A DNA stretch of 26,411 nt, taken from NCBI GenBank assembly GCA_038212215.1, contig JBBQUT010000047.1:1-26411 (forward strand), written 5' to 3'. Below the pieces are notes generated by a model. That model saw only the letters and a program-made list of their open reading frames with translations, was not told the origin of the DNA and ran no database searches. Positions 13,098 to 20,821 of the stretch are shown in pieces (the stretch's first letter is position 1; every line of letters starts with the position of its first letter). The translations under genes were made by a program, and so were the position numbers. This DNA comes from JALZAI01 sp038212215. GTDB taxonomy: Bacteria; Actinomycetota; Actinomycetes; Mycobacteriales; Jatrophihabitantaceae.

Positions 13098-15628
13098 GTC
13101 GTGGCCAGCGTGTCGGCCCCCACGCGCGCGGTGGTGTCGATCGCTGCGTGCAGGTCGGCGGGCAGTGTGATCCGCACCCGCTCCACCTGACCGAAAACGT
13201 CCCGGATCACCCAGTCCCGGTAGCTGGCCTGCGCCGCGGTCCTAGTCCGGGTGGCGTTTGGGTTGAGCGACGCGAATGTGGCCTCGTATCCGGTGCCGCG
13301 CGGGATGCGCAGCAGGTCGCAGGCATCCCCGGCTGCGTCCGCGTGTTCCAGGTGTCCGATCATCACGGTGGACGCCAGCGCCTCCAAACCCATGCCCATG
13401 TGATGCTTCGGGATCTGCGTGGCCAACGGGACGGCCGCGTTCCATTTGCGGGAGTCGAAGCCGATCCGTGCGCCGAACGCCCGCGACGCCGAGTCGCCGT
13501 TGAACAGTCGAAGCTCGTCCATCAGGACCAGCTTCCGAGTCGTCATCGACCCGGTGTAGATCGCCCGGCTGGTGAACATCAGCGCCAGCTGCATGAGCAC
13601 CGTGTCGCGACGTTCGGCGATCCGCCAGTACTTCCGGTCGGTGCCCTTGGCTGGGGTCTGTAGCCCAGGGAAGGTGATGACTGTCAGCAGGGAGGCGAAG
13701 TCCTCTTCGGCTGTGGTCAGCTCGTCGGCGTCGAGATGCCTCAGGTACAGTCCGCCGCGTGGCGCTTCGGATGCGGCGGACAGCTCATCGGCGAGCTGCT
13801 TGCCGTGCTCCCCCATCTGCGCCAGCTTGGCGATGACGATGCGGAACGATCCGCCGGGCGCGCCACCGGTTTCACGGATCGACTGCCGTAGCAGCGCCGG
13901 GGTCCGCTTGTCCTCCGCCAGCGACCACGGCAGGGTGCCGAGCGCGGCGTCCATCGCAGCTTCGAGCCGGTCTGAATGCACCTCGGCGATCGCATCCTGC
14001 CAGCGGCGATCCACCTCGGATGTGGGCACGCCATCCCGCTCGAAGTGATGCCGGCGCGGTTGTGGAATCAGCCGCCACGGGTTGAGTGTCCCCGCCGGGG
14101 CGGAATTCAGCGACAGGTGCCGCGACTGGTCGGGGAACAGTCCGCACAACCCGGCGAGCGGCCCGGACGGGTCAAGGATGGTGGTGCTGATCCCCCGATG
14201 CACAGCCGGAACGGCGAGCATCGATAGTAAGGCCGACTTCCCCGAGCCGTTTGCTCCGGCGATCAGCGACACACCGGAGGTCTCAGCAACCTCCGTTGCG
14301 TAGTGCGTGTCGACGGACGCGATCTGCCGGCCAGCACCCACGGTCACGCCGAGCACCGGGCCGCGGGCGTCGCCGACGCGAGCAGCAACGTGCGGCAGCC
14401 CAGCGGCGTGCATTAGTAGCGGCATCCGCCGCTTGTAGCCGGAGAACCGCTGGGGCTCACACGGCACCAACTGCCGGGTCAGCGCGTACTGCCCGTACGG
14501 ATGCCCAACCCGCCACTGCCGGTCGGTGAACAGCCGGGCTGTCTCCCGCGCCCGTTCCAACGCCTGCTCGGCGGACACGCCCCAGACTGTGAGCGTGTAC
14601 CAGCCGTGGGCCCGGGCGGCAATGATGTCCGACTCGTTCCGCATCGCATCCTCGGCGACCTTCGCTGCTTTCGCCTGCCGCTCGAACTCCAGCGGTTCGT
14701 CCATCTCGTGCTCGTGATAGGCGGCCTGCATGTCGCGGATCACTTTCAACTTACGGGATGCCTCACCGGCGGCGACTGGACCGGAAGACAGGTCGGTGAC
14801 CGAGCACCATTCGACTGGGAACGGCAGCCGGTCGGTGAGCGTCATCCACGGCGGCTGCGCGGCGTCCGGAACGGTCATCTCCGGCGGCCGGCCGAGAGTC
14901 AGCGTGGTGACGAACCGGGTAGACACCCGGTCGGTCCCCGGATGAGTAGCGGTCACCTGCACGCATCGCTTATACGGCTCGGACGTCCAGCGCACTCCGT
15001 CGAGATCCTGCACGTCGAGCGGCGCGTCCTGCGGCAGCACCCAGCCAGGGAGCCCTACGCCGATAGACCTTGCCAGTAAGTGCCGCAGGTCGAGTTCGGT
15101 GGCGGCGGTGACATGCAGCCGGTCGGACAACTGACTGCCGATATCGGCCTCGGACTTGATGAGCCGGTCAATCTCGCGGTCTGTGGTGCGTCGCAGCGCC
15201 CACTCCGTCATGCGTCGGCCGGGCGTCCACAGCGGCAGGTCCACCCCGAGGTACACGGTCTTCTCAAGGCTGGCGTGATCCCTGATGCGCTCCTGCTCAC
15301 CGACCAGCCAGTCATCCCATCCGGGCCCGCGATCCGGGCTGAGCGTGGTGAGGTTCTCGGCCCAGCCGTAGTGGTCGAACGGCCGGGTCGTGCCACGCAG
15401 GTACACACGGCGGCCGAGCAGCGGCAGCAATCCGGTGGCAAACGCCATGACCGTGGCCATGCGCTGCGGGTCGGAGCGATACGCCCACTGCTCCGGCGGC
15501 AGCAGATACCAGGCTGTGGCCTGCGTGTCGGAGATCGTGATGTTGCCGACGATGCGGCGCAGTGCCCACCGGTCGGGGTGGTCCTCGGGGTCGGTTTTGA
15601 GGCTGGTGTCAGTCCACGGGAGACGCAC
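13094..15628 (-). CDS. VirB4-like conjugation ATPase (SCO6880-type)
   Basis: An 844-aa ATPase that powers assembly of a type IV secretion channel. The N-terminal 400 residues are family-specific (WTDTSLKTDPEDHPDRWA, a start typical of actinobacterial members). The C-terminal motor has Walker A GANGSGKS (458-465), DPSGPL (486-491), LNPWRLIP (515-522) and Walker B KLVLMDEL (699-706, D704/E705). The product is expected to be cytoplasmic or peripheral to the membrane. The GTG start has GAGG 7 nt upstream and overlaps the VirB3-like gene by 20 bp. Length is normal and both nucleotide motifs are intact. The link to the Streptomyces protein SCO6880 is recalled, not searched. Confidence 0.9.
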   Translation of the reverse strand: MRLPWTDTSLKTDPEDHPDRWALRRIVGNITISDTQATAWYLLPPEQWAYRSDPQRMATVMAFATGLLPLLGRRVYLRGTTRPFDHYGWAENLTTLSPDRGPGWDDWLVGEQERIRDHASLEKTVYLGVDLPLWTPGRRMTEWALRRTTDREIDRLIKSEADIGSQLSDRLHVTAATELDLRHLLARSIGVGLPGWVLPQDAPLDVQDLDGVRWTSEPYKRCVQVTATHPGTDRVSTRFVTTLTLGRPPEMTVPDAAQPPWMTLTDRLPFPVEWCSVTDLSSGPVAAGEASRKLKVIRDMQAAYHEHEMDEPLEFERQAKAAKVAEDAMRNESDIIAARAHGWYTLTVWGVSAEQALERARETARLFTDRQWRVGHPYGQYALTRQLVPCEPQRFSGYKRRMPLLMHAAGLPHVAARVGDARGPVLGVTVGAGRQIASVDTHYATEVAETSGVSLIAGANGSGKSALLSMLAVPAVHRGISTTILDPSGPLAGLCGLFPDQSRHLSLNSAPAGTLNPWRLIPQPRRHHFERDGVPTSEVDRRWQDAIAEVHSDRLEAAMDAALGTLPWSLAEDKRTPALLRQSIRETGGAPGGSFRIVIAKLAQMGEHGKQLADELSAASEAPRGGLYLRHLDADELTTAEEDFASLLTVITFPGLQTPAKGTDRKYWRIAERRDTVLMQLALMFTSRAIYTGSMTTRKLVLMDELRLFNGDSASRAFGARIGFDSRKWNAAVPLATQIPKHHMGMGLEALASTVMIGHLEHADAAGDACDLLRIPRGTGYEATFASLNPNATRTRTAAQASYRDWVIRDVFGQVERVRITLPADLHAAIDTTARVGADTLATT

Positions 15629-15980
15629 GGTGCATCCTCAAATGTTGGGTGCGGTCGATGCAGGGCAGGGGCTTCGGCAGTCGGATCTCACGCCAGCCGA
15701 TGCCGATGACATGCCGAATGCCGATCTCGTCGGTGGACAGCCGGAGCAGCAACGCCCCGAACAGGACGGCGAATGTCAGGGTCCACATGGTCAGGGGCAG
15801 ATGGCCGGGGATCAGCCCAATCAGGTAGTCGGCGGTCAGCGTCCCGATGATCAGGGATGACATCAGCGCCCAAGCGGTGTAGCGGGCGGCGAACGGAAAC
15901 GTCCACGGTGGGCTGCCGAGCCAGCGGGACCGGACGTGCCACCAGTCGTCGTCGGCCCGGAGTCGGAGCGGCTGCGTCAC
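15609..15980 (-). CDS. VirB3/PrgI-like small membrane protein
   Basis: A 123-aa protein with a polar, Trp-rich N-terminus (DDDWWHVRSRWLG), two close membrane segments (about residues 36-60 and 64-84), and a basic C-terminal tail beginning with REIRLPKPLP. This topology and its place directly before VirB4 are those of VirB3/PrgI-like subunits, which anchor the ATPase to the membrane. The GTG start at 15980 overlaps the stop of the upstream pilin-like gene (GTGA). Confidence 0.75.
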   Translation of the reverse strand: MTQPLRLRADDDWWHVRSRWLGSPPWTFPFAARYTAWALMSSLIIGTLTADYLIGLIPGHLPLTMWTLTFAVLFGALLLRLSTDEIGIRHVIGIGWREIRLPKPLPCIDRTQHLRMHRASPVD

Positions 15981-16210
15981 CCGACGATGCCGCTGAAGAT
16001 GTTCACCGTCGCCCACACGGTGGCGCCGACGATGAGACTGGCGCCGACGACGACCGCGAAGACCTTCTCCGCGATCTTCCGGCTGGCGCCACCGCGGGAG
16101 CCGAAGCCCATCGCGATGATGCTGAGCCCGACGACGGCGATGAGGATGGCCGCGATCGTTGCGATCCACGTGATCGCGTTGCTGGTGTTGATGGTGGCTG
16201 CGAGCTGCAC
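15977..16210 (-). CDS. VirB2/TrbC-like pilin or small membrane protein (DUF6112-like)
   Basis: A 77-aa protein with two hydrophobic helices (about residues 12-34 and 49-72) joined by a short basic loop (GSRGGASRKIAEK). This is the shape of VirB2-type pilins and of the small first protein of actinobacterial T4SS operons. The GTG start has GGGAGG 6 nt before it. It is the first gene of the minus-strand transfer operon and is divergent from the YdjM-like gene. No cleavable signal is obvious. Confidence 0.75.
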   Translation of the reverse strand: MQLAATINTSNAITWIATIAAILIAVVGLSIIAMGFGSRGGASRKIAEKVFAVVVGASLIVGATVWATVNIFSGIVG

Positions 16211-16297
16211 GGGGGGCCTCCCGGGTTGGGGTGTCTGTGCAGGTCACCCTACACGTATCCCGTAACTGAGAACGGTTTTCAAGGTACACTGAGTCAC
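16211..16297. promoter_or_regulatory. Divergent promoter region between transfer operon and plus-strand operon
   Basis: On the plus strand TACACT (16285-16290) lies 7 nt before ATG 16298, suggesting a leaderless mRNA. On the minus strand TAGGGT (16246-16251) lies about 35 bp before the GTG of the pilin-like gene, leaving a short leader with GGGAGG. Neither has a clear -35. The imperfect inverted repeat TGAGAA-CGG-TTTTCA (16267-16281) sits between them and could bind a regulator of both. Confidence 0.5.
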
Positions 16298-16942
16298 ATG
16301 ATGGGCCAGTCGCATGGAATCTCGGGCATCGCCACCGGGCTGCTCGTGCTGCCACTGCTTCCGGTCGGCGGGCTCCAGCTCGCCACCGGAGTGGCCGTCG
16401 CGGCAGGCGCCGCACTGCTCCCGGACATCGACCAGCCGCAGTCGTCGATCGCGCACACCTTCTTCTTGCCGGGCAAGGTGATCGCGAAGTTCGTAGGCGA
16501 CATCACGGGTGGCCATCGTCACGCGACTCATTCCCTGCTCGGCCTGCTCGCGTTCGCCGCTCTCGCAGCCCTCGGCGCCTACACCACCACCGGCCGCGAG
16601 ATCATCCTGTTCCTGACGCTGGCCAGCGGGATGCACGCCCTGGCCGGAGAACGACTTGGGCGGCTGACGCTGCCAATCGCGTTCGGGCTGTGCTGGGTGC
16701 TCGGGCAGCACACCAACCCGCGGGTGCTCGTCACGGCCGTCGCAGTCGGCGTCGCCGCGCACATCATCGGCGACTGCCTCACCACCGGCGGATGCCCGCT
16801 GTTGTGGCCGCTACCCCAGCGCCTTGGAATCCCGATCCTCGGGAACACCGGAGGCGGCCCGGAAATCCTCCTCCGCTTCCTACTCGTCGTCGCTATCGCC
16901 GCGCTCATCTACCGACAGGTGGTTCCGCAATGGTCGTCCTGA
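16298..16942 (+). CDS. YdjM-like membrane-bound metal-dependent hydrolase (DUF457)
   Basis: A 214-aa polytopic membrane protein. The N-terminus carries the family's metal-ligand set: H6 (QSHGISG), D43/D45 (LPDIDQP), H53 (SIAHTF) and HRHATHS (H73, H75, H78). Several hydrophobic helices follow. YdjM-type proteins occur in bacteria and temperate phages. Some are SOS-controlled, but the substrate is unknown. Two ATG codons in tandem (16298, 16301) are both usable; the first is 7 nt from the -10. It is the first gene of a five-gene plus-strand operon that ends in the secreted glycosidase, so an envelope role is plausible. Confidence 0.8.
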   Translation: MMGQSHGISGIATGLLVLPLLPVGGLQLATGVAVAAGAALLPDIDQPQSSIAHTFFLPGKVIAKFVGDITGGHRHATHSLLGLLAFAALAALGAYTTTGREIILFLTLASGMHALAGERLGRLTLPIAFGLCWVLGQHTNPRVLVTAVAVGVAAHIIGDCLTTGGCPLLWPLPQRLGIPILGNTGGGPEILLRFLLVVAIAALIYRQVVPQWSS

Positions 16943-17241
16943 ACCGCAAGCTCGCAGTCATTGCCGCGGCATCCGTCGCCGTGGCTGGCCTCACTGGCTG
17001 CGGCGGTGGCGGTCACGCCGCTGCCGTTGCGTGCGTCCCGCTCGACGGCACCAACGTCGGCCATCGCCTCACCCTGCAGGAACAGCAGGCGGTGATGCTC
17101 GACGGCATTGCGCTCGCCCGTGCGCGGGCCGATGCCGGCGGCAGCTATTCCGGCACCAACGGTTCCGTCGATGTCCGCAGCGACGACTTGCGGGACCGGG
17201 TCGCGTCCCTCGCAGGCAACACCCCCACCTGCACCGCCTAA
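16930..17241 (+). CDS. Small lipoprotein (103 aa)
   Basis: It has a classic lipoprotein signal: basic start (MVVLNRKL), hydrophobic core, and lipobox LTGC with the lipidated cysteine at residue 24, followed by Gly-rich sequence. The mature part has paired cysteines (VACVPL and TCTA) that may form a disulfide and a helix with QEQQAVMLDG. It overlaps the YdjM-like gene by 13 bp. It is exported and anchored on the outer face of the membrane. Lipoproteins in mobile elements sometimes act as surface or entry exclusion or superinfection factors, but no such motif is recognised. Confidence 0.75.
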   Translation: MVVLNRKLAVIAAASVAVAGLTGCGGGGHAAAVACVPLDGTNVGHRLTLQEQQAVMLDGIALARARADAGGSYSGTNGSVDVRSDDLRDRVASLAGNTPTCTA

Positions 17242-17253
17242 AGGAGGCCACCG

Positions 17254-17424
17254 ATGGGACTGATTTACCGCAAGCGCATCCGCGTCAGCGACAGCGAACA
17301 CGTCAACGTGTCCCGCTCCGGGTTGTCGCTGTCCAAGCGGTTCGGCAACCGAGTGACGGTGAACTCGCGCGGCAGGGTGAGCGTCCGCATCCTTCCGGGA
17401 TTGTCCTGGCGGTCCGGCCGGTGA
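17254..17424 (+). CDS. DUF4236-like small basic protein (56 aa)
   Basis: Begins MGLIYRKRIRVSDSEHVNVS, then SRSGLSLSKRFGNRVTVNSRG and RVSVRILPGLSWRSG. This matches the pattern of DUF4236 (Y-RKR-I, N-x-S-xSG-xSxS, RVTVN-RG, LPGLSW), a short beta-rich domain of unknown role found in phage and plasmid genes. An excellent AAGGAGG sits 6 nt before the ATG. It lies 12 bp after the lipoprotein and overlaps the next gene by 4 bp (GTGA). Confidence 0.75.
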   Translation: MGLIYRKRIRVSDSEHVNVSRSGLSLSKRFGNRVTVNSRGRVSVRILPGLSWRSGR

Positions 17425-17567
17425 GCGACACCCGCGCCCCGTCCACCTTCAAACCACGCTTCCGCCCGCGCCGCGGGGACTGCCCACGCTGCCGTGTGCC
17501 AGAGACGGCGTGGTGTATCGACCGATGCCCGCTGATCGACCCAACAGAAAGCAGAGACCCATGGTGA
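17421..17567 (+). CDS. Small zinc-ribbon protein (48 aa)
   Basis: It starts at GTG (overlap GTGA) with VSDTRAPSTFKPRFRPRRGD, then CPRC, then WC and RCPL: four cysteines spaced as a compact zinc ribbon. The N-terminal half is Arg/Pro-rich. It overlaps the start of the glycosidase gene by 7 bp. Short proteins of this shape are scattered in actinophage genomes. Role unknown. Confidence 0.6.
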   Translation: MSDTRAPSTFKPRFRPRRGDCPRCRVPETAWCIDRCPLIDPTESRDPW

Positions 17568-18412
17568 AACGCACCCTCACCGCCGCGCTCACGACCGTCG
17601 CGCTGGCCGCCACGATTGCGCCAGCCAGCGCCTCAACCCACCACCGGACCGGTGGCCTCGCGAACGGTGACCGGCTGCCGCACTCGACTGCGACCCGGAT
17701 CTACTCGACGTGGGGCGAGGACCTGGCCGGTCCGGCGCGTGACGCCCACCGCCACGGGCAGCTGCCGATCCTGTCGGTGAAAGACTCGACGCGGGATGCG
17801 AAGTGGATCGGCCCGTCATGGGCGCAGGTGTGCGCCGGGAAGGGCGCCGGCTACTGGAAGGCGCAGTCGTCGCGGCTCGGCAAGCTCGGCTTCACCGTGT
17901 GGCTGACGTTTGACCACGAGCCGAACGCGACGATCGGGAAGAACCGGAGCCTCACCCCCGGGCAGTTCGCCTGCGCCTTCCGCAAGGTCCAGTCCTGGGT
18001 CCACGCCCGCAACGTCCGGTGGTATTCAGCGCTGACCCTGGCTGCGTACCTGCCCGGGCAGACCCCGGCCGCCTACTACGTCGGAGCGCACCTCGACGCG
18101 GTGGGCATGGACGGCTACTCGTGGGGCGCGATGAACTCCGGCCCGCGCGCCTGCTTCGAAGGGATCATGCTGGCCGGCGCCCGCCGGGTTGCAGCCGCCC
18201 GACACATTCCGGTTGTCGTGCCCGAGTGGGGCGTCAGCCAGACAGGGATCACCGACCGGGACCGGGCCACCTGCATCACGCGGTTCTACTCGTGGACCCG
18301 GAGCAGCCCGTTCGTGATCTACTACAGCACGTCGCACCCGGCGTACATTTTGAACGTGAGACTCCAGCCGGGCACGCAGGCTTGGGCGGCGTACGTGCGG
18401 GCGACGCGCTAG
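17561..18412 (+). CDS. Secreted GH26-like glycoside hydrolase
   Basis: A 283-aa protein with a Sec signal (MVKRTLTAAL...PASA, cleavage near residue 24). The mature part is a clan GH-A barrel with TFDHEPN (acid/base E120), AYYVGAHLDAVGMDGYSW (residues 171-188), and VVVPEWGVSQ (nucleophile E222). GH26-type enzymes cut beta-mannans and related glycans by a retaining mechanism using these two glutamates. The substrate here is unknown. It shares the HEP, Y-x-G-D/A and DGYxW landmarks with the large hydrolase at 9524-11329 and the adhesin at 23859-26411, but is shorter and lacks other domains. It is the last gene of the plus-strand operon, followed at once by a strong hairpin. Confidence 0.8.
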   Translation: MVKRTLTAALTTVALAATIAPASASTHHRTGGLANGDRLPHSTATRIYSTWGEDLAGPARDAHRHGQLPILSVKDSTRDAKWIGPSWAQVCAGKGAGYWKAQSSRLGKLGFTVWLTFDHEPNATIGKNRSLTPGQFACAFRKVQSWVHARNVRWYSALTLAAYLPGQTPAAYYVGAHLDAVGMDGYSWGAMNSGPRACFEGIMLAGARRVAAARHIPVVVPEWGVSQTGITDRDRATCITRFYSWTRSSPFVIYYSTSHPAYILNVRLQPGTQAWAAYVRATR

Positions 18413-18425
18413 GCCCGGACAGACA

Positions 18426-18472
18426 GAAAGCCCCTCCCGTCGAGCACGAGGCTCAAGGCGGGAGGGGCTTTC
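18426..18472. terminator. Bidirectional hairpin terminator
   Basis: A perfect 14-bp stem, GAAAGCCCCTCCCG (18426-18439) with CGGGAGGGGCTTTC (18459-18472), 19-nt loop. It has T-rich/A-rich flanks in both directions and lies between convergent genes, so it can end both the plus-strand operon and the minus-strand lysis module. Confidence 0.85.
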
Positions 18473-18493
18473 TTGTCGGGGGACTACTACAGA

Positions 18494-18757
18494 TTACCGC
18501 GCGTCCCCCAAGTCCGGGGGGATCGGCGCCGGATCGACTGGCGGCGCAGGCTGGGGGTCCGCTACCGGAGCGGGCGGTGTTGACCGGGTCGATGCGAGCA
18601 GGGAGCTGAGCGCGCCGAGCGCGCCGCCGGTCAGTGTCCACAGCTCGCCCGGCACGGCACGCCCGACTGACACGAGGTAGATGGCCCCGACGCCGAAGGC
18701 GATCGCAGCCAGCCCGAGGATGCCGACGATGGCGAAGACAGTCTTGCGGTCGGTCAA
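18494..18757 (-). CDS. Holin-like small membrane protein
   Basis: An 87-aa protein starting at TTG 18757 (TDRKTVFAIVGILG), with two membrane segments (about residues 6-28 and 38-54) and a Pro-rich charged tail. Its size, topology and place directly downstream of the papain-like peptidase and endolysin genes suit a phage holin, which makes membrane holes so lysis enzymes can exit. The TTG start overlaps the upstream stop (TTGA). An ATG at 18778 gives 94 aa but a 25-bp overlap and a poorer ribosome site. Holin assignment is by position. Confidence 0.55.
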   Translation of the reverse strand: MTDRKTVFAIVGILGLAAIAFGVGAIYLVSVGRAVPGELWTLTGGALGALSSLLASTRSTPPAPVADPQPAPPVDPAPIPPDLGDAR

Positions 18758-19614
18758 AGACCCTTCGCCTCCCGCCATGCGGTCACAGCCTTGGCCGCCT
18801 TCGCGTTCGATCCGGTGTGCCGGGATGCCGACCAGGCGCGGGTGGCGCCGGCAAGAGCCTGGTCCGGATCGGCCGGGACGGGTACCGGGGCGGGCGCGGG
18901 TGAGTCGAGTCCGACGAGCACGGTCACGTCACCATCGCTGGCGAGCAGCCGGCGGAACGTAGCCCACGACCACCACGCCCGGCCGCCGATCCCCCACTGG
19001 TCGGACCAGCTGTTCACGGCCCACACGCGTTGCCGCTCGACGTCAATCTCGTCCAGGACAAGTTCATGCCCGCCGCGGACCTGCCCGTAGAACTGCATCT
19101 CACCCGTCGACGCCGGCCGGTCGAATCCCGCGTACCAGTCGACCCCGACCAGCACCGGCCCGGCCACGAGCGCCGCCAGCGCGTCGTCGGATGTGAACGC
19201 ATGCCGGTAGCCGCTGATCAGCCCGAGGGACTGCGCGGCCTTCGCCACCCCGAGACCTGACGATCCGCTGTCCGTGGGCGGATACGTGCCGTCGAACTCA
19301 TCATCGACGGTCGCCAGGTGGTACAGCACATCCCGGGCGAACGACACGCTCATATCGGACGGCACCCGGCCGGCCGCCTCTAGCTGGTCGTAGAGTCCGG
19401 AAGTGCCGAGCGCGCCGTCACAGGCCGCGCCGGTGCAGCAGCCGGTACCGCCCTGATCCAGGATCTCGATGTGCCGCTCATGGCGGACGGAGACGAGCGC
19501 CGCACCCGACGCGCGAAACGGGTAGCGCCTCGAGGCAGGATCGTGCCGGACATGGCGGCCTAGCCTGCCGGCACCGTACAGCTCCGGAATGCGGCGTACG
19601 TACGTCTCAGACAT
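18754..19614 (-). CDS. Papain-like (C1) cysteine peptidase
   Basis: A 286-aa protein with a complete papain-type site: Q54 and C60 in LDQGGTGCCTG, H183 in RGGHELVLDEI, and N201 in the family's NSWSDQWGIGG. C1 peptidases of this compact type appear in actinophage and prophage genomes among late genes, where target and timing are unknown. No signal peptide or propeptide is seen, and the C-terminus is a Pro/Ala linker plus a charged tail. The ATG has AGAGG 6 nt upstream. It lies between the endolysin and the holin-like gene. Confidence 0.8.
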   Translation of the reverse strand: MSETYVRRIPELYGAGRLGRHVRHDPASRRYPFRASGAALVSVRHERHIEILDQGGTGCCTGAACDGALGTSGLYDQLEAAGRVPSDMSVSFARDVLYHLATVDDEFDGTYPPTDSGSSGLGVAKAAQSLGLISGYRHAFTSDDALAALVAGPVLVGVDWYAGFDRPASTGEMQFYGQVRGGHELVLDEIDVERQRVWAVNSWSDQWGIGGRAWWSWATFRRLLASDGDVTVLVGLDSPAPAPVPVPADPDQALAGATRAWSASRHTGSNAKAAKAVTAWREAKGL

Positions 19615-19623
19615 CAGTGCCTC

Positions 19624-19740
19624 TCAAAATCGGGACGTCAGGTAGGCGAGTCGGCCCAACACGTCCGGGCCGTAATCGCCGCCCGTGGTGCCGGCGGCCA
19701 CCAGATATTGCGCCCCCAGCTGCGCCTCAGTGAGGCGCAT
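19624..19740 (-). CDS. Very small hypothetical protein (38 aa)
   Basis: Begins MRLTEAQLGAQYLVAAGTTG and ends with YLTSRF. Its ATG directly follows the endolysin stop (TGA then ATG) and it ends 10 bp before the peptidase start, so it fills an otherwise empty 126-bp gap in the same strand and rhythm. It has a helical start and no membrane segment. It could be a lysis accessory peptide; nothing proves it. Confidence 0.5.
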   Translation of the reverse strand: MRLTEAQLGAQYLVAAGTTGGDYGPDVLGRLAYLTSRF

Positions 19741-20760
19741 TCATGGGGCGGCCGGGGGCTTCGCACCGAGCGCCGCGGTCAGGGCAGCCACAGCCGCAGT
19801 GAGCGCGTCGAGCTTGGCGTTGGCGTTGGCGATCGCCTTGTTGTTCGCGTGGGCGAATGTGCCCCATGCGTAGTCCTTGCCGTCGATCTCCGACTTGACC
19901 GGATGAGTGATCACGGCGTCGGAAACCTTCTGGATGATCTGATCGTCGCTGAGTGCCATGAGTACGGACCTTCCTGTCGAGGGTGTCGGCTGCGCCGCCT
20001 TGATCGCAGCCAGAGTCGAGGGGCCGGCCATCCCGTCGGCGGTCAGCTTGTGCGCGAGCTGGAATGCCCGGACCGCTGTCTCGGTGGCCGGGCCGTAGTC
20101 ACCGTCGACGCTGAGATTCACCCCGAGCGCTGTCAGTTCGCGCTGTAATGCGGACACGCCCGGGCCAGTGTCTCCCGGCCCGAGCGCGTAAACACTAGGC
20201 GTGTCCAGCGCGAACAGTTTGCGCGGGTCGATAGCTCCCGGGTCGCCGTGGTCGTTTTCCGGCACTTGACTGTGCGAGAAATGACCAGCTTTTGCCCACG
20301 TCGCTGGAGAACGGTATCCGCCGTAACTCGCGGGGTAAGGCTTAGGGTTGCCAGCCGGCCAGACGTCAGGAATCCCCCACGACCGGATGGCAGTCATGAT
20401 CGCGCCGCCACCCTTCAGCGGCGTGTCGGAGGTGAACGGATGCGCCGCCCGGCCGATGACCTCGATCTGGATATTGACCGATCCGTAGCGGTTCGTCTCC
20501 ACTCCGCCCGCAGTGTTCTTCAGCCCCCGGCCGGAGACGTTCAACGGGTAGAGCTGCACAATCTCACCGGTGACCGGGTGCCAGACGACGTGAACCTCGT
20601 AGCCCATGCTGATCAGGTATCTGGCGAGGCTGTAGGCGCTTGCGGAGTAGTCGTTCTCCGTGGTGTGCCAGGTGGCGCGGGGGGCGCCGCCGGCCATCGA
20701 ACCGCCGGCGTGACCCGCGGCGAGCCTGCGTGCGCCGGGAATCCAGAGGGTGCCGTCCAT
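19741..20760 (-). CDS. Endolysin: amidase domain + peptidoglycan-binding domain
   Basis: A 339-aa lysin. Residues about 25-180 form an N-acetylmuramoyl-L-alanine amidase_2 domain with zinc-ligand candidates H32 (ATWHTTEND), H163 (HSQVPEND) and D173 (HGDPGAID). It cuts the bond between muramic acid and the stem peptide. Residues about 192-257 form a PG_binding_1 domain (GPGVSALQRELTALG, VDGDYGPATETAVRAFQ). The tail (about 268-339) carries a phage-like LSDDQIIQKVSDAV segment and an Ala-rich coiled coil. ATG 20760 has AGGAGGAG upstream. There is no signal peptide, so release would need a holin or lysis. It could also act in conjugation, but the layout is that of a phage lysin. Confidence 0.9.
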   Translation of the reverse strand: MDGTLWIPGARRLAAGHAGGSMAGGAPRATWHTTENDYSASAYSLARYLISMGYEVHVVWHPVTGEIVQLYPLNVSGRGLKNTAGGVETNRYGSVNIQIEVIGRAAHPFTSDTPLKGGGAIMTAIRSWGIPDVWPAGNPKPYPASYGGYRSPATWAKAGHFSHSQVPENDHGDPGAIDPRKLFALDTPSVYALGPGDTGPGVSALQRELTALGVNLSVDGDYGPATETAVRAFQLAHKLTADGMAGPSTLAAIKAAQPTPSTGRSVLMALSDDQIIQKVSDAVITHPVKSEIDGKDYAWGTFAHANNKAIANANAKLDALTAAVAALTAALGAKPPAAP

Positions 20761-20821
20761 CAAGTCTCCTCCTGTCAGAACATTTAGGTGCACGATGCGG
20801 CGGGTGACATCGGCGAACGGC

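Noticed and set aside
18754..19614. Lysozyme or transglutaminase reading of the papain-like gene
   Set aside because: The Q-G...C, G-H and NSW-x2-WG signatures in papain order favour the C1 family clearly.
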